Assembly: GCA_965243105.1 (NCBI GenBank)
Contig: CBDEUC010000003.1
Coordinates: 2,356,001 to 2,420,000 of the forward strand
Source: WLWS01 sp965243105
GTDB lineage: Bacteria > Pseudomonadota > Gammaproteobacteria > Eutrophobiales > Eutrophobiaceae
Direction: 5' to 3'
Length of the DNA: 64,000 nucleotides
In this document: positions 1 through 8,719 of the stretch, in pieces
Position numbering within the stretch: the stretch's first letter is position 1
Layout: each line of letters opens with the position of its first letter
Notes under the pieces: generated by a model
What the model saw: only the letters and a program-made list of their open reading frames with translations
Told to the model about the DNA's origin: nothing
Database searches by the model: none
Program-made: the position numbers and the translations under genes

Positions 1-1387
1 AACTGACCGATGGAAACAGATCCATTCGAAACCCATTAACCGAGTTGTCGAGCAATATGTCTTCGGCTCTTTCAAAATGGGACAGTTCGCTGCTCAACTC
101 GAAATTCAGCTTGTTCTTTCCGCGTGGGGAAAACGCTCTAAAACGTATCTGTGGCAGTCTCTGGTATGGTCGCGATGTTGGAGCGATACTATTGTCTACA
201 ATCTGGAAATTCTGAACACGGGCTGAGGCATTCCACCAGCTGCCACGGTAACTGACATTGGCCAGTCTCTGCAAAAAGCGTCGACTGGTAGTTGTGAGCT
301 GAGTACCCAGGTCCTCGAAATACTCCCGGTCGGACACACGCTTGTAAATCAACGACAGCTTGCCTGTTCTTCCAAAAGACTGGCTGTGTTCAAAATCGAT
401 ATAGCTGCGGTCCAGGTCATTAAAGTTTGCGTCACTGGCGAGGTATTCAACGTTGAAAATACCTGAACCTCTTTCAAACAGGTAACGATATTCACCCATA
501 CCCATCAGGCCACTGTCAGTCAGCAATCGCGGTGTAAAAGTGGCGTCCATGTTAGGCGCGATATTCCAGTAGTACGGTGTCCTGATATCAACGCCATTGT
601 TATTAGACGAGCCAAAACTTGGCATGAGGAATCCGGATTTTCTTTTCAAGCCGAGTGGAAAAGTAATGTACGGTGTATAGAAGACCGGTATATCCTTGAT
701 CTTTATAATTGCGTGCTTGCCAGTACCCCTGTCGGTCTCGTGGTTCAGGACAAGTTCCTTTGCGTTTATCTTCCAGAAATTATTACTCAGGCTGAATTCA
801 CCGGTCTCGGGGTCGCAGGTGCTGAATTCAATATTTTTGCCCCTGGAAAGTGAGCCCGCGTCGATAAATAGTTCGTCCGCAGTGCCCCTTCCTCGAATGT
901 CAATTAGCCGGTAATTTGCGTCTTTAAAGGTTCCTGAGCCTATATCCAGTTCGAGGTGTGATTTTGAGCTTTGCAGGTATAGTGCTTCGTCCCAGTAGTT
1001 AACATTACCTTCAAGATCGGCTGTTTCCCTTGTACTGTTGTAGTCAATTATGTCAGCGCTAACCTGTTTATTGTCCTTGGCAATTTCGGCATTACCTTCC
1101 AGGTGGGAGATGCCTTCCTCGATCAAATCTACAGTGTCTGCAGTGATAAAAGTATCTCCTTCATCGAGGATTTCTTCTATGGTTGGACGATCTGGTATGT
1201 CGAGACCAGCAGGACAAAGTCTCGTAGAGTATTGTTCCTGTGCACTTAGATGGGGCGGGCAAAAAGCCAGGATCAGGATGGTGAAAATATTACAGGAACG
1301 CAGGACACCTTTGCTACGCAAAAATTCGGTGTCAGTTACCGAAGCTCTTCGCAGGATGTTGCACGTCGTTCGCGGAGTCCAGGTCAT
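1..1387 (-). CDS. lptD: LPS-assembly protein LptD, N-terminal part (gene runs off the left edge)
   Basis: Outer-membrane beta-barrel that, with the lipoprotein LptE, inserts lipopolysaccharide into the outer leaflet. Reading the minus strand from the ATG at 1387 gives 462 uninterrupted codons to the window edge, so the C-terminal barrel is missing here. A hydrophobic signal-like segment lies at about residues 33-49 (ending HLSA). An OstA-type periplasmic jellyroll follows (LEGNAEIAKDNKQVSADIIDY, residues 97-117), then the LptD barrel entry FYTPYITFPLGLKRKSGFLMP. Cys58 and Cys191 are placed like the two N-terminal cysteines that form the maturation disulfides in E. coli LptD; their C-terminal partners lie outside the window. 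No good ribosome binding site precedes the ATG, and an in-frame TTG about 22 codons downstream would give a more typical signal peptide, so the start is uncertain. Confidence 0.93.
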   Translation of the reverse strand, partial: MTWTPRTTCNILRRASVTDTEFLRSKGVLRSCNIFTILILAFCPPHLSAQEQYSTRLCPAGLDIPDRPTIEEILDEGDTFITADTVDLIEEGISHLEGNAEIAKDNKQVSADIIDYNSTRETADLEGNVNYWDEALYLQSSKSHLELDIGSGTFKDANYRLIDIRGRGTADELFIDAGSLSRGKNIEFSTCDPETGEFSLSNNFWKINAKELVLNHETDRGTGKHAIIKIKDIPVFYTPYITFPLGLKRKSGFLMPSFGSSNNNGVDIRTPYYWNIAPNMDATFTPRLLTDSGLMGMGEYRYLFERGSGIFNVEYLASDANFNDLDRSYIDFEHSQSFGRTGKLSLIYKRVSDREYFEDLGTQLTTTSRRFLQRLANVSYRGSWWNASARVQNFQIVDNSIAPTSRPYQRLPQIRFRAFSPRGKNKLNFELSSELSHFERAEDILLDNSVNGFRMDLFPSVS

Positions 1388-1509
1388 TATTAGATACTAG
1401 GAACCAATTTCATGGTTCACATTATTATTATAAATATTTTAGAGTCGGCGCATGCATGGGCTAGCCCCATGTTTGCTTCACCGCCCGGATTGACGAGCAA
1501 GCAATGCAC

Positions 1510-1752
1510 TCAGTCTGTTTCTTCAGTGGATTCGTTCTTATCCCGAATTTCGCCGAGCAGGATAATTACCTTGCTGAATCCGAATAGCAGGAGAATGCCA
1601 ATAACGCAGGTAAAAAACGCGCCCAGGCAGAATGCTCGATAGATGTCGCTCTCAATAACGAAGGTGCCGGAAAGGAAGACACCCGCCAGCGCCACAGCCA
1701 GGAATCCCATAGTTTGCAAAGACTTTACAATATCTGGAACAGAGGCTTTCAT
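1510..1752 (-). CDS. Small two-helix membrane protein, unknown function
   Basis: Eighty-residue protein that I do not recognise. It has two hydrophobic segments (about residues 14-33 and 41-66) joined by a short loop with acidic residues, and a charged C-terminal tail ending in DKNESTEETD, which suggests a small inner-membrane protein. The ATG is preceded by AAAGGGGA at suitable spacing, which favours a real gene. It lies alone between yhbY and lptD on the same strand. I see no catalytic motif. Confidence 0.55.
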   Translation of the reverse strand: MKASVPDIVKSLQTMGFLAVALAGVFLSGTFVIESDIYRAFCLGAFFTCVIGILLLFGFSKVIILLGEIRDKNESTEETD

Positions 1753-1854
1753 GGTCCAAATTCCCCTTTGAAATTGCTAGTAATTATCAGTGCTTACCCG
1801 ATGCGCGGTCAAGCCTGAAAAAGTAACAGGGCACGTCTCCTGGCCCGGGCATGT

Positions 1855-2145
1855 TCAGGGTAGTCGAATTACCGGGTCAGTCATGTTTGCGCGGTAAATA
1901 CTTGCTGTATTTCCTATTTTCTGTACCAGCTCTGCGCCGCTCTCGAGGCAAATTTGCTGGATCACTTCGTCACGTTTATCACGTTCACCCACGCGCACAC
2001 TAATCTTGACCAGCTCATGGTGCTGCAGTGCACTTTCTATTTCTTCCATGACGTTGCCAGTCAGGCCATTCTGGCCTACCCAGACAATGGTTTTCTTTTG
2101 CTGGGTAAGGCTGCGAAGAAATTTCAGGTGTTTTTTTTCAAGCAT
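1855..2145 (-). CDS. yhbY: YhbY family RNA-binding protein (CRM domain)
   Basis: Small protein of 96 residues made of one CRM (CRS1-YhbY) domain, a family that associates with pre-50S ribosomal particles. The diagnostic loop GQNGLTGNVMEEIE (GxxG motif, residues about 26-39) and the following ALQHHELVKI are clearly visible, and length and order match E. coli YhbY (97 aa). I chose the ATG at 2145, which gives MLEKKHLKFL. An in-frame GTG at 2181 would add 12 residues not expected in the family and would overlap the end of rnfG. The gene follows rnfG by 16 bases, so it is probably the last gene of the rnf transcript, in the place where rnfE would be expected. Confidence 0.9.
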   Translation of the reverse strand: MLEKKHLKFLRSLTQQKKTIVWVGQNGLTGNVMEEIESALQHHELVKISVRVGERDKRDEVIQQICLESGAELVQKIGNTASIYRANMTDPVIRLP

Positions 2146-2161
2146 GCCAGGTAGTTTCCGC

Positions 2162-2758
2162 CTATTTGAATAATTCTTCACGATTAATTTTATAGTATTG
2201 CAAGGTATCCCTGATCTTGTTTACCAGGTTTCTCGATGTAATGGTCGCACCACTGATGGCATCAAATTCGCCCCCTTCTTCCTGTACGGCCCAGCCTCTT
2301 AAATTGCCTTCATCAAGATGGCGGGAATTAAACTGCAAGATCCAGGGCGAAACCTCAAGGTCAATTGCGTCTCCCAGGCCCGGTGTTTCGCTGTGCGCGG
2401 TAACCCGTACAGCGGTTATCTCGCCAGCATAACTGACTCCCATCGCCAGTTGTACCGGTCCGCTGTAGCCCTGGGCGGTGAGCGGCATAAAAACCAGTCC
2501 AACACTGGATGTCCCACTTCTCGCGCGGTACACGGTGCTGTTCAAGGCATCAATAGACTTGCGATCTTCGAAGATATTGTTGCTGTGGGGCAAGGGCATC
2601 AACTGCTTGAGAATCGCGAGAGAAGCCGTCTCCCTGTTTTTTTTAATTTTATTGCCTGAAAATTGCTGGGTCACAAATAGCACCGCGGTACAGCAAGCAA
2701 TAATTGCCAGGATTGGCAGGTACCTCGGTATTAGCCTGTGCGCAGCAGGTGAACTCAT
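2162..2758 (-). CDS. rnfG: Rnf electron transport complex subunit G
   Basis: FMN-carrying periplasmic subunit of the membrane-bound Rnf (Rsx) ferredoxin:NAD oxidoreductase, anchored by one N-terminal helix (residues about 12-30). It has 198 residues. The covalent-flavin motif SGAT is at 169-172 (Thr172 is the expected attachment residue), followed by ITSRNLVN. The start at 2758 overlaps the rnfD stop in an ATGA junction; a longer in-frame reading to 2992 adds only sequence antisense-like to rnfD and is not protein-like. The flavin site is intact, in contrast to the altered RnfA of this operon. Confidence 0.94.
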   Translation of the reverse strand: MSSPAAHRLIPRYLPILAIIACCTAVLFVTQQFSGNKIKKNRETASLAILKQLMPLPHSNNIFEDRKSIDALNSTVYRARSGTSSVGLVFMPLTAQGYSGPVQLAMGVSYAGEITAVRVTAHSETPGLGDAIDLEVSPWILQFNSRHLDEGNLRGWAVQEEGGEFDAISGATITSRNLVNKIRDTLQYYKINREELFK

Positions 2759-3768
2759 GGAGTGACCTCGCCCACGACCCTTGGCCGAGTATAGTGCTCG
2801 ATACACGGTGTACAGGCATTGGCAATCAAAACTGCAAAGGCAATTCCATCCGGGTAGCCCCCCCAGTTTCGAATCACGTAGGCAATGACGCCGATCATGA
2901 AACCGAAGACCAGTTTTCCCTTGACAGTGGAAGGTGATGTGACGGGGTCGGTAGCAATGAAAAAGGCGCACAGCATCGTACCCCCGGCACAAAGGTGAAA
3001 CAGCGGTGAGGCGTAAACATCACTGTCGTAGATATTAAAGACAAGACTTGTAAGAAACATGCCGAGCAATACGCCGGCTGGTAAATGCCAGCGAATGACA
3101 CCTGAGAACAGGAGGAATACTCCGCCCAATGCGTACATGGCGGCAATCCATTCCCAGCCTTCACCGGCAACTTGACCAAATAGCGGACCCTGCCTTATTT
3201 CCGAAACCATGTTCATCAGGCCGAGTTCAGATTTCAATTGTTGCAGGGCTGTAGCACCACTAACAGCATCGAGCCTGGGTGAATCACCGTTGAAAATTGC
3301 TGCGAGGTAAGCGCCGATGTCAGGATGTTGCAGTGATGGCCAGGTTACCAGCTCGGAAGGAAAGCAAAGGATTACGAATACGTATCCGGCCATCGCCGGG
3401 TTGAATGGGTTCTGGCCCAGTCCGCCATAAACGTGCTTGGCAATAACGATTGCAAAAGCGACGCCGGAAAATGTGACCCACCATGGAACAAGTGGAGAAA
3501 GACATAGCGAAAGCAACAGCGCCGTGACAATTGCACTGCCATCTTTAAGGAAAATTTCAATGGGACGATTTTGCAACCTCAACATGAGGTATTCGAGCAA
3601 CACTGCAAAGGCAAGGGCGAGCGTAAGCTGGATAGCTATTCCCCAGCCAAAGAAATACAGATACGCCAGGATACCGGGTAACAGGGCAAGACAGACCAGC
3701 ATCATCATCTTCTGCACGGAGGCCCCCCCGTGCGCGTGTGGAGAGCTAAGTAGTCCTGTTTCAGTCAT
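2755..3768 (-). CDS. rnfD: Rnf electron transport complex subunit D
   Basis: Polytopic inner-membrane subunit carrying covalent FMN. It has 337 residues with about nine to ten hydrophobic segments. The family signatures GGLGQNPFNPAMAGY (residues about 115-129) and SGAT (170-173, Thr173 the expected flavin attachment) are present, followed later by FFIATDPVTSP and GGYPDGIAFAVL. I chose the ATG at 3768 (MTETGLL), which has AGG upstream at reasonable spacing and aligns with the E. coli start; an ATG five codons upstream (3783) is possible. The start overlaps the end of rnfC by 8 bases and the stop overlaps rnfG, so translation is coupled. Confidence 0.94.
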   Translation of the reverse strand: MTETGLLSSPHAHGGASVQKMMMLVCLALLPGILAYLYFFGWGIAIQLTLALAFAVLLEYLMLRLQNRPIEIFLKDGSAIVTALLLSLCLSPLVPWWVTFSGVAFAIVIAKHVYGGLGQNPFNPAMAGYVFVILCFPSELVTWPSLQHPDIGAYLAAIFNGDSPRLDAVSGATALQQLKSELGLMNMVSEIRQGPLFGQVAGEGWEWIAAMYALGGVFLLFSGVIRWHLPAGVLLGMFLTSLVFNIYDSDVYASPLFHLCAGGTMLCAFFIATDPVTSPSTVKGKLVFGFMIGVIAYVIRNWGGYPDGIAFAVLIANACTPCIEHYTRPRVVGEVTP

Positions 3769-5293
3769 CCTTACTACCTGCATCCCCGGTCGCGGATTCC
3801 TGCTGTGACTGTTGGCGTTTGGCCCTGGTTCTTTGTACTGCCGCCTCGATATACGACTGTCGGTCCTGCTCCGTGCTTTGCTTTACCTCGCTCGCGTTTT
3901 CGCCCGTATTTTCCTGCTGCAACTTTTCCATTCGCCTGTTGCGATCAAGAAAACGTTGCCTGGCATGATCAGCGCCATCGCGGCGTCGTTCTTCCGCGGC
4001 GATACCTGACTTGGCATAACGAAAGTAATGAACCAGGGGGATGTTGCTTGGACAAACATAAGAACAACAGCCGCATTCAATACAGTCAAAGATGTGTAAT
4101 TCCTGTGCTCCTTCAAAGTGATCCTGTTTTGCTGCCCGGTAAAGGTTCTGCGGCGTTAATCGGACCGGGCAGACATCCACGCAATTTCCGCAATTAATAC
4201 ATGGCATCACCGGCGCGCGTGGTTGAACTTCCTGCACGAGGATGCAATTTGTCGTCTTGATCACAGGGACCTCAGGGTTGGTGACATGCATGCCCATCAT
4301 GGGGCCCCCAAGAATAACGCGGCAATTGTCATCGGCTTCAAAATTACAGGTTCTAATACAATCTTTTACAGGTGTGCCAAGCAACACCTGCAGGTTCCTT
4401 GGTCTTTCTACTCCCCCCGTGACCGTCACGTAGCGAGAAATAACAGGCTCACCCCGGGTGACCGCCCGGTAAACTGCGGCGGCCGTTGCCACGTTGTGCA
4501 TGACCATGCCAATGTGAATAGCCAGCCCACCGCTGGGTACTTCTTTACCTGTAATTACCTGGATTAGTTGTTTCTCTCCACCTGCAGGATAACGCGTGGG
4601 GACCTTGACCAGTTCGATATCGTCGTCGACAAGCTCCTCAAGCCTGGCATAAGCGTCCGGCATATCGTCTTCGATGGCGATGACACAGCGCTTTGCCTGC
4701 AGGGCATGCCGAATCATTCTCGTGCCCGCCACCACGTAATCTGCCTTCTCCTGTAGCAGACGATCATCGCAGGTAATAAATGGCTCACACTCAACCCCGT
4801 TGATAATGAGAGTGTCCACGGCATTTTCAACACCTTCGCTGAGCTTGACATGGGCAGGAAAGCCCGCACCGCCCAGTCCAATGATCCCGCATTCCCTGAT
4901 CACCGCCTGCAGTTCTTTAGGGTCGACAGATCCGTAATCGTGGGTGGGCTGAATATCAAACAGGGTATCTTCCCCATCGGACTCGATGACTATGCAGGGA
5001 GCACGAATACCCGAGGGGTGTGGGACAGGATAGTCACCAATGTCATAAATAGTACCGGAGGTGCTTGCGTGCACAGGCACGCTGACATACCCATCAGCCC
5101 GTGCTATTACCTGGCCTTTCAGAACCCTGTCTCCTTTTTTTACCTGGGGTTTGGCCGGAATGCCCACATGCTGTTGCAGGGGAAGTATCAGTTTCTCGGG
5201 TAAGGGATGAAGTATCGACTGCTCCTGGTCTGACATTGCCTTGAAAGTGGGCATGACCAGGCCGCCCGGGAACTTGTGCAGTTCAATACTCAT
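3761..5293 (-). CDS. rnfC: Rnf electron transport complex subunit C
   Basis: Cytoplasmic NADH/FMN-binding subunit that exchanges electrons with NAD. The 510 residues contain the glycine-rich nucleotide/flavin motif GLGGAGFP (139-146), an SLBB-like region, and two complete 4Fe-4S motifs: Cys365/368/371/375 and Cys404/407/410/414. A charged, coiled-coil-like tail follows (about 430-510), shorter than the long repeat tail of E. coli RsxC. The ATG at 5293 overlaps the rnfB stop (ATGA); an upstream in-frame start would lie inside rnfB. Confidence 0.95.
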   Translation of the reverse strand: MSIELHKFPGGLVMPTFKAMSDQEQSILHPLPEKLILPLQQHVGIPAKPQVKKGDRVLKGQVIARADGYVSVPVHASTSGTIYDIGDYPVPHPSGIRAPCIVIESDGEDTLFDIQPTHDYGSVDPKELQAVIRECGIIGLGGAGFPAHVKLSEGVENAVDTLIINGVECEPFITCDDRLLQEKADYVVAGTRMIRHALQAKRCVIAIEDDMPDAYARLEELVDDDIELVKVPTRYPAGGEKQLIQVITGKEVPSGGLAIHIGMVMHNVATAAAVYRAVTRGEPVISRYVTVTGGVERPRNLQVLLGTPVKDCIRTCNFEADDNCRVILGGPMMGMHVTNPEVPVIKTTNCILVQEVQPRAPVMPCINCGNCVDVCPVRLTPQNLYRAAKQDHFEGAQELHIFDCIECGCCSYVCPSNIPLVHYFRYAKSGIAAEERRRDGADHARQRFLDRNRRMEKLQQENTGENASEVKQSTEQDRQSYIEAAVQRTRAKRQQSQQESATGDAGSKDD

Positions 5294-5850
5294 TGAACTC
5301 TTGCGTAGGGAGTCCCGGGCTTTACCCAGATCCATTCGCCCACTTTTTCCGGCACGCTCTTCATGCTAATGCAATCAACAGGACAGGGCGGAAGACATAG
5401 TTCACAACCCGTACATTCGGAAGCGATAACGCCATGCATCTGCTTCGCGGCGCCAATGATCGCGTCGACCGGGCAGGCACGAATGCACTTAACACACCCA
5501 ATGCAACTCTCTTCATCTATGCGGGCAACCATGCGGGCCTGATCCGGTTTGGCAAGCGCAGGCAATTCGCCTGTATCCTGCCCAAGCAGGCGAGCAATTT
5601 TCATCAGCGTTTGTTGTCCGCCCGGCCTGCACAGGTCGATTTCCGACTGCCTCCTAACGATCGCGCGTGCATAGGGCCGACATCCGGGGTACTGGCATTC
5701 ACCACACTGGGTCTGCGGTAACAAGTCGTTGATCAAATTTTCAAGTTCTTCAGGGCTTGCGTGTTGCGATTTCATGTCTTCCTTGCCCAGGAGGAAAACT
5801 GCCAGCCCGCTGATAACAATCATCAGTATCAAAGCCATCAGCAGGCTCAT
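5290..5850 (-). CDS. rnfB: Rnf electron transport complex subunit B (multi-cluster ferredoxin)
   Basis: Membrane-anchored polyferredoxin of Rnf. In 186 residues it has an N-terminal helix (about 4-22), the four-cysteine Fe-S domain Cys49/52/57/74, and two 4Fe-4S motifs, Cys116/119/122/126 and Cys146/149/152/156. All cluster ligands expected of the family are present. This matters because the next carrier in the membrane, RnfA/RnfE, is altered here. The gene overlaps both rnfA and rnfC by four bases. Confidence 0.95.
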   Translation of the reverse strand: MSLLMALILMIVISGLAVFLLGKEDMKSQHASPEELENLINDLLPQTQCGECQYPGCRPYARAIVRRQSEIDLCRPGGQQTLMKIARLLGQDTGELPALAKPDQARMVARIDEESCIGCVKCIRACPVDAIIGAAKQMHGVIASECTGCELCLPPCPVDCISMKSVPEKVGEWIWVKPGTPYARVQ

Positions 5851-6425
5851 AGCTGCAGACCGCTAAACCCCATGAAGGCCATGGAAAGTATGGCAAGCGT
5901 AACCAGCAAAATGGCAGGGCCGTCAAATGGCGCTGGAATGTCTGCCTGTGCGAGGTTTGATCTTAGCGCCGCAAACAGGACAAGTATGATGCCAAAACCA
6001 AGTGCGGTGCCGATCGATTGCAGGAGCATCGCAAAAGGCCCTGGCGAATTTTCCAGCACAAGCAGTGCTGCACCAAGCAATGATGAATTAGCCAGCATCA
6101 GGGGGAAAAAAACTTCAATCCTGGTGAGTATTGATGGTCGCAAGCGTTCAAGCACGATCTTGAGGGCGTACACTGAAACCACCACGAGTGTTACAAATAT
6201 AGGAAGGCGCAGGTACTCCAGTCTTGCTGGAACCAGCAGGAAATGATGAGCGAGATAACAGCTGGTGGTAGTTACAGGAAGCACAATGAGCAGAGCCAGG
6301 GCCATGCCGGCTGCGGTATCCACGGTTCGTGATACTGCATGCACGGCGCTAACGCCGAGCAGATTTTCCAGGACAAGATTATTGACCAGGCATGCCGCCA
6401 GGATTACCGGGAAAATTTCGCTCAC
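5847..6425 (-). CDS. rnfA: Rnf electron transport complex subunit A, lacking both cluster cysteines
   Basis: Six-helix inner-membrane subunit of 192 residues. The N-terminal LVNNLVLENLLG and the C-terminal FAALRSNLAQADIPAPFDGPA...MAFMGFSGLQL identify RnfA rather than its paralogue RnfE. In characterised RnfA/RnfE and NqrD/NqrE pairs a cysteine after the first-helix LG and a second one in the TNC motif bind a membrane-embedded iron-sulfur cluster. Here the matching positions are Ser26 (LLGVSAV) and Ser114 (LANSSLLG). The only cysteines, at 12 and 56, are elsewhere. It is the first gene of the operon. No rnfE occurs in the operon or anywhere in this window. Confidence 0.93.
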   Translation of the reverse strand: MSEIFPVILAACLVNNLVLENLLGVSAVHAVSRTVDTAAGMALALLIVLPVTTTSCYLAHHFLLVPARLEYLRLPIFVTLVVVSVYALKIVLERLRPSILTRIEVFFPLMLANSSLLGAALLVLENSPGPFAMLLQSIGTALGFGIILVLFAALRSNLAQADIPAPFDGPAILLVTLAILSMAFMGFSGLQL

Positions 6426-6516
6426 TGCATACGTGTTGAACCAGGAATGTAGCTCCTAGTATGAAAGGATTCACGCCGATGAACAAGGTTATCACGACGT
6501 GTCCCCTGCAGCGCTT

Positions 6517-8559
6517 CTACTTGATTCGCATACCCGGTTCAGCGCCCTGGTCCGGTGTAAGAATGAAGATGTCAGCACCACCGGGGCCGGCGGCAAGCAC
6601 CATGCCTTCGGATACCCCAAAACGCATCTTGCGCGGAGCCAGGTTGGCAACCATCACGGTGAGGCGCCCTTCAAGATCTTCCGGGCTGTAGGCTGCCTTG
6701 ATACCGGCAAATACGTTGCGCTTTTCGCCGCCGAGATCCAACGTAAGTTGTAACAGCTTGTCAGCGCCTTCCACGTGCTCGGCTTTTTCAATCCTGGCAA
6801 CTCTAAGGTCTACCTTCATGAAATCATCAATACTTATTTCGTCAGCTATGGGGTTTTCGCTGAGCTGTCCAGAGGTATTTTCCTCCTGTGAGTCCTGTTC
6901 GTTACCCAGGCTTTCTTTGCTGTCTTCTACCATTGCGTCTATCCGATCTTTTTCCACGCGGGTCATGAGTGGTTTAAATTTATTGATTTTTGTTCCCAGC
7001 AGGGGTTGATTAATGTCTCCCCAGGTAAGTGGAGATACGTTAAGAAACTGTTCTGATTTTTCTGCGAGCACCGGTAAAACGGGTTTCAGGTAAGTGATCA
7101 ACACGCGGTACAGGTTGAGGCCCATACTGCAGATATCCTGGACTTCTTTTTCGCGTCCAGTCTCCTTGACCAGCACCCACGGCTTGTGTTCATCAATGTA
7201 CTGGTTTGCTTCATCAGCAAGCAACATGATCTCGCGCATTGCACGGCCATATTCGCGCGATTCATAGAGTTCCGCGATGTATTCACTTTTCTCGGGGTTT
7301 GAAAATGATGCATACAGGTCTGCGTGTGATAGCTCCGCCGACAGGGTGCCGTCAAATCGCTTGTTAATAAATCCGGCACATCGACTGGCTATGTTGACTA
7401 CCTTTCCCACGAGGTCTGAATTGACCCGCAACAGGAAATCATCGAGGTTCATATCGATATCTTCCACGCGGTTTCCAAGCTTGGCAGCAAAGTAGTATCG
7501 CAGGTATTCCGGATCCAGGTGTTCGAGGTAGGTCCTGGCATTGATAAAGGTACCGCGGCTCTTGGACATTTTCTGGCCGTTGACTGTAAGAAAGCCGTGG
7601 ACAAACACGCCCGTTGGAGAGCGAAACCCTGCTCCGTGCAACATGGCTGGCCAGAACAGGGTATGGAAATACATAATATCCTTGCCAATGAAATGATACA
7701 TTTCAGCGTCGCTGTTCGGACCGATGAATTCTTCGATATCTATTCCATTGTTGTCACAATAATTCTTGAAGCTGGCGAGATAGCCGATAGGTGCGTCCAG
7801 CCATACATAAAAATACTTTCCCGGTTGGTCCGGGATTTCAAAACCGAAATACGGCGCATCACGGCTGATGTCCCATTCCTGCAAGCCAGCTTCAAACCAT
7901 TCATTCAGCTTGTTGGCCGTTTCGCTTTGCAGGTTGCTTTGTGTCCAGTCCCGTAGCATGGATTCGAATTCGGGAAGCTTGAAAAAGAAATGCTCCGACT
8001 CACGTTGTTCCGGTGTCGCCCCCGAGATTGCCGAGACCGGGTTCACCAGGTCGGTTGGTGAATAGGTTCGATTGCAGTTCTCGCAACTGTCCCCGTATTG
8101 ATCCGCGGAGCGACAATAAGGACACTCTCCCCGAATAAACCGGTCCGGAAGAAACATTTGTTTATCGGGATCATAAAACTGGCTGATAGTGCGCCGACTG
8201 ATGAAACCACCATCCCGCAAGCGCGAATAAATCAGGTTAGCAAAATACTGGTTTTCCCCGGAATGGGTGCTGTGGTAGTTATCCACCGAGATATGAAAAT
8301 CCCGGAAATCCTGCTCATGGGCTTCTTTAGCCCGGGCAATGAATTCTTCTGCAGCCACACCGGCTTTTTCAGCGCTGAGCATGATCGGCGTGCCGTGAGC
8401 GTCGTCAGCACAGACGTAGTAGCACTGGTGCCCACGCATGCGCTGGAAACGGACCCACACGTCCGTCTGCAGGTACTCCAGCATGTGACCAATATGGATT
8501 GGGCCATTGGCATAGGGGAGAGCGCTGGTTACCAGTATTTTTCTGGGTTTATCGGTCAT
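6517..8559 (-). CDS. metG: Methionyl-tRNA synthetase
   Basis: Class I aminoacyl-tRNA synthetase that charges tRNA-Met. Its 680 residues carry the HIGH motif as HIGH within YANGPIHIGHMLE (residues 14-26), a zinc knuckle with CPYC and CENC (about 145-162), the KMSKS loop (about 335), the anticodon-binding helical domain, and a C-terminal OB-fold tRNA-binding/dimerisation domain (VDLRVARIEKAEHVEGADKLLQLTLDLG, about 580-607). The length matches the two-part gammaproteobacterial form. It is divergent from apbC, a common gammaproteobacterial arrangement, and lies upstream of rnfA on the same strand with a 91-base gap. Confidence 0.97.
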   Translation of the reverse strand: MTDKPRKILVTSALPYANGPIHIGHMLEYLQTDVWVRFQRMRGHQCYYVCADDAHGTPIMLSAEKAGVAAEEFIARAKEAHEQDFRDFHISVDNYHSTHSGENQYFANLIYSRLRDGGFISRRTISQFYDPDKQMFLPDRFIRGECPYCRSADQYGDSCENCNRTYSPTDLVNPVSAISGATPEQRESEHFFFKLPEFESMLRDWTQSNLQSETANKLNEWFEAGLQEWDISRDAPYFGFEIPDQPGKYFYVWLDAPIGYLASFKNYCDNNGIDIEEFIGPNSDAEMYHFIGKDIMYFHTLFWPAMLHGAGFRSPTGVFVHGFLTVNGQKMSKSRGTFINARTYLEHLDPEYLRYYFAAKLGNRVEDIDMNLDDFLLRVNSDLVGKVVNIASRCAGFINKRFDGTLSAELSHADLYASFSNPEKSEYIAELYESREYGRAMREIMLLADEANQYIDEHKPWVLVKETGREKEVQDICSMGLNLYRVLITYLKPVLPVLAEKSEQFLNVSPLTWGDINQPLLGTKINKFKPLMTRVEKDRIDAMVEDSKESLGNEQDSQEENTSGQLSENPIADEISIDDFMKVDLRVARIEKAEHVEGADKLLQLTLDLGGEKRNVFAGIKAAYSPEDLEGRLTVMVANLAPRKMRFGVSEGMVLAAGPGGADIFILTPDQGAEPGMRIK

Positions 8560-8719
8560 TTTCGGGCTGACTGCAAAAGGGGCGGTAACTTATCATTATT
8601 CATGTTCAGGGTGAACAGGGAATTCCGCGACTATGGCCGTGTTTTGTTGGAGACAGCCCGCGTTCGCCAAAATTAATGTAAACTAGCCGCCTTTTTGCAG
8701 AATCAGGTATCGAACAGAA

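Noticed and set aside
2759..2992. In-frame upstream extension of rnfG with MCRGYDAVRLFH
   Set aside because: It overlaps rnfD in another frame, has a Cys/His/Arg-rich unnatural composition and the ATGA junction at 2758 is the normal start.
5847..6425. Reading this gene as rnfE instead of rnfA
   Set aside because: The C-terminal PAPFDGPA and MAFMGFSGL signatures, the 192-residue length and first position in the operon are those of RnfA.
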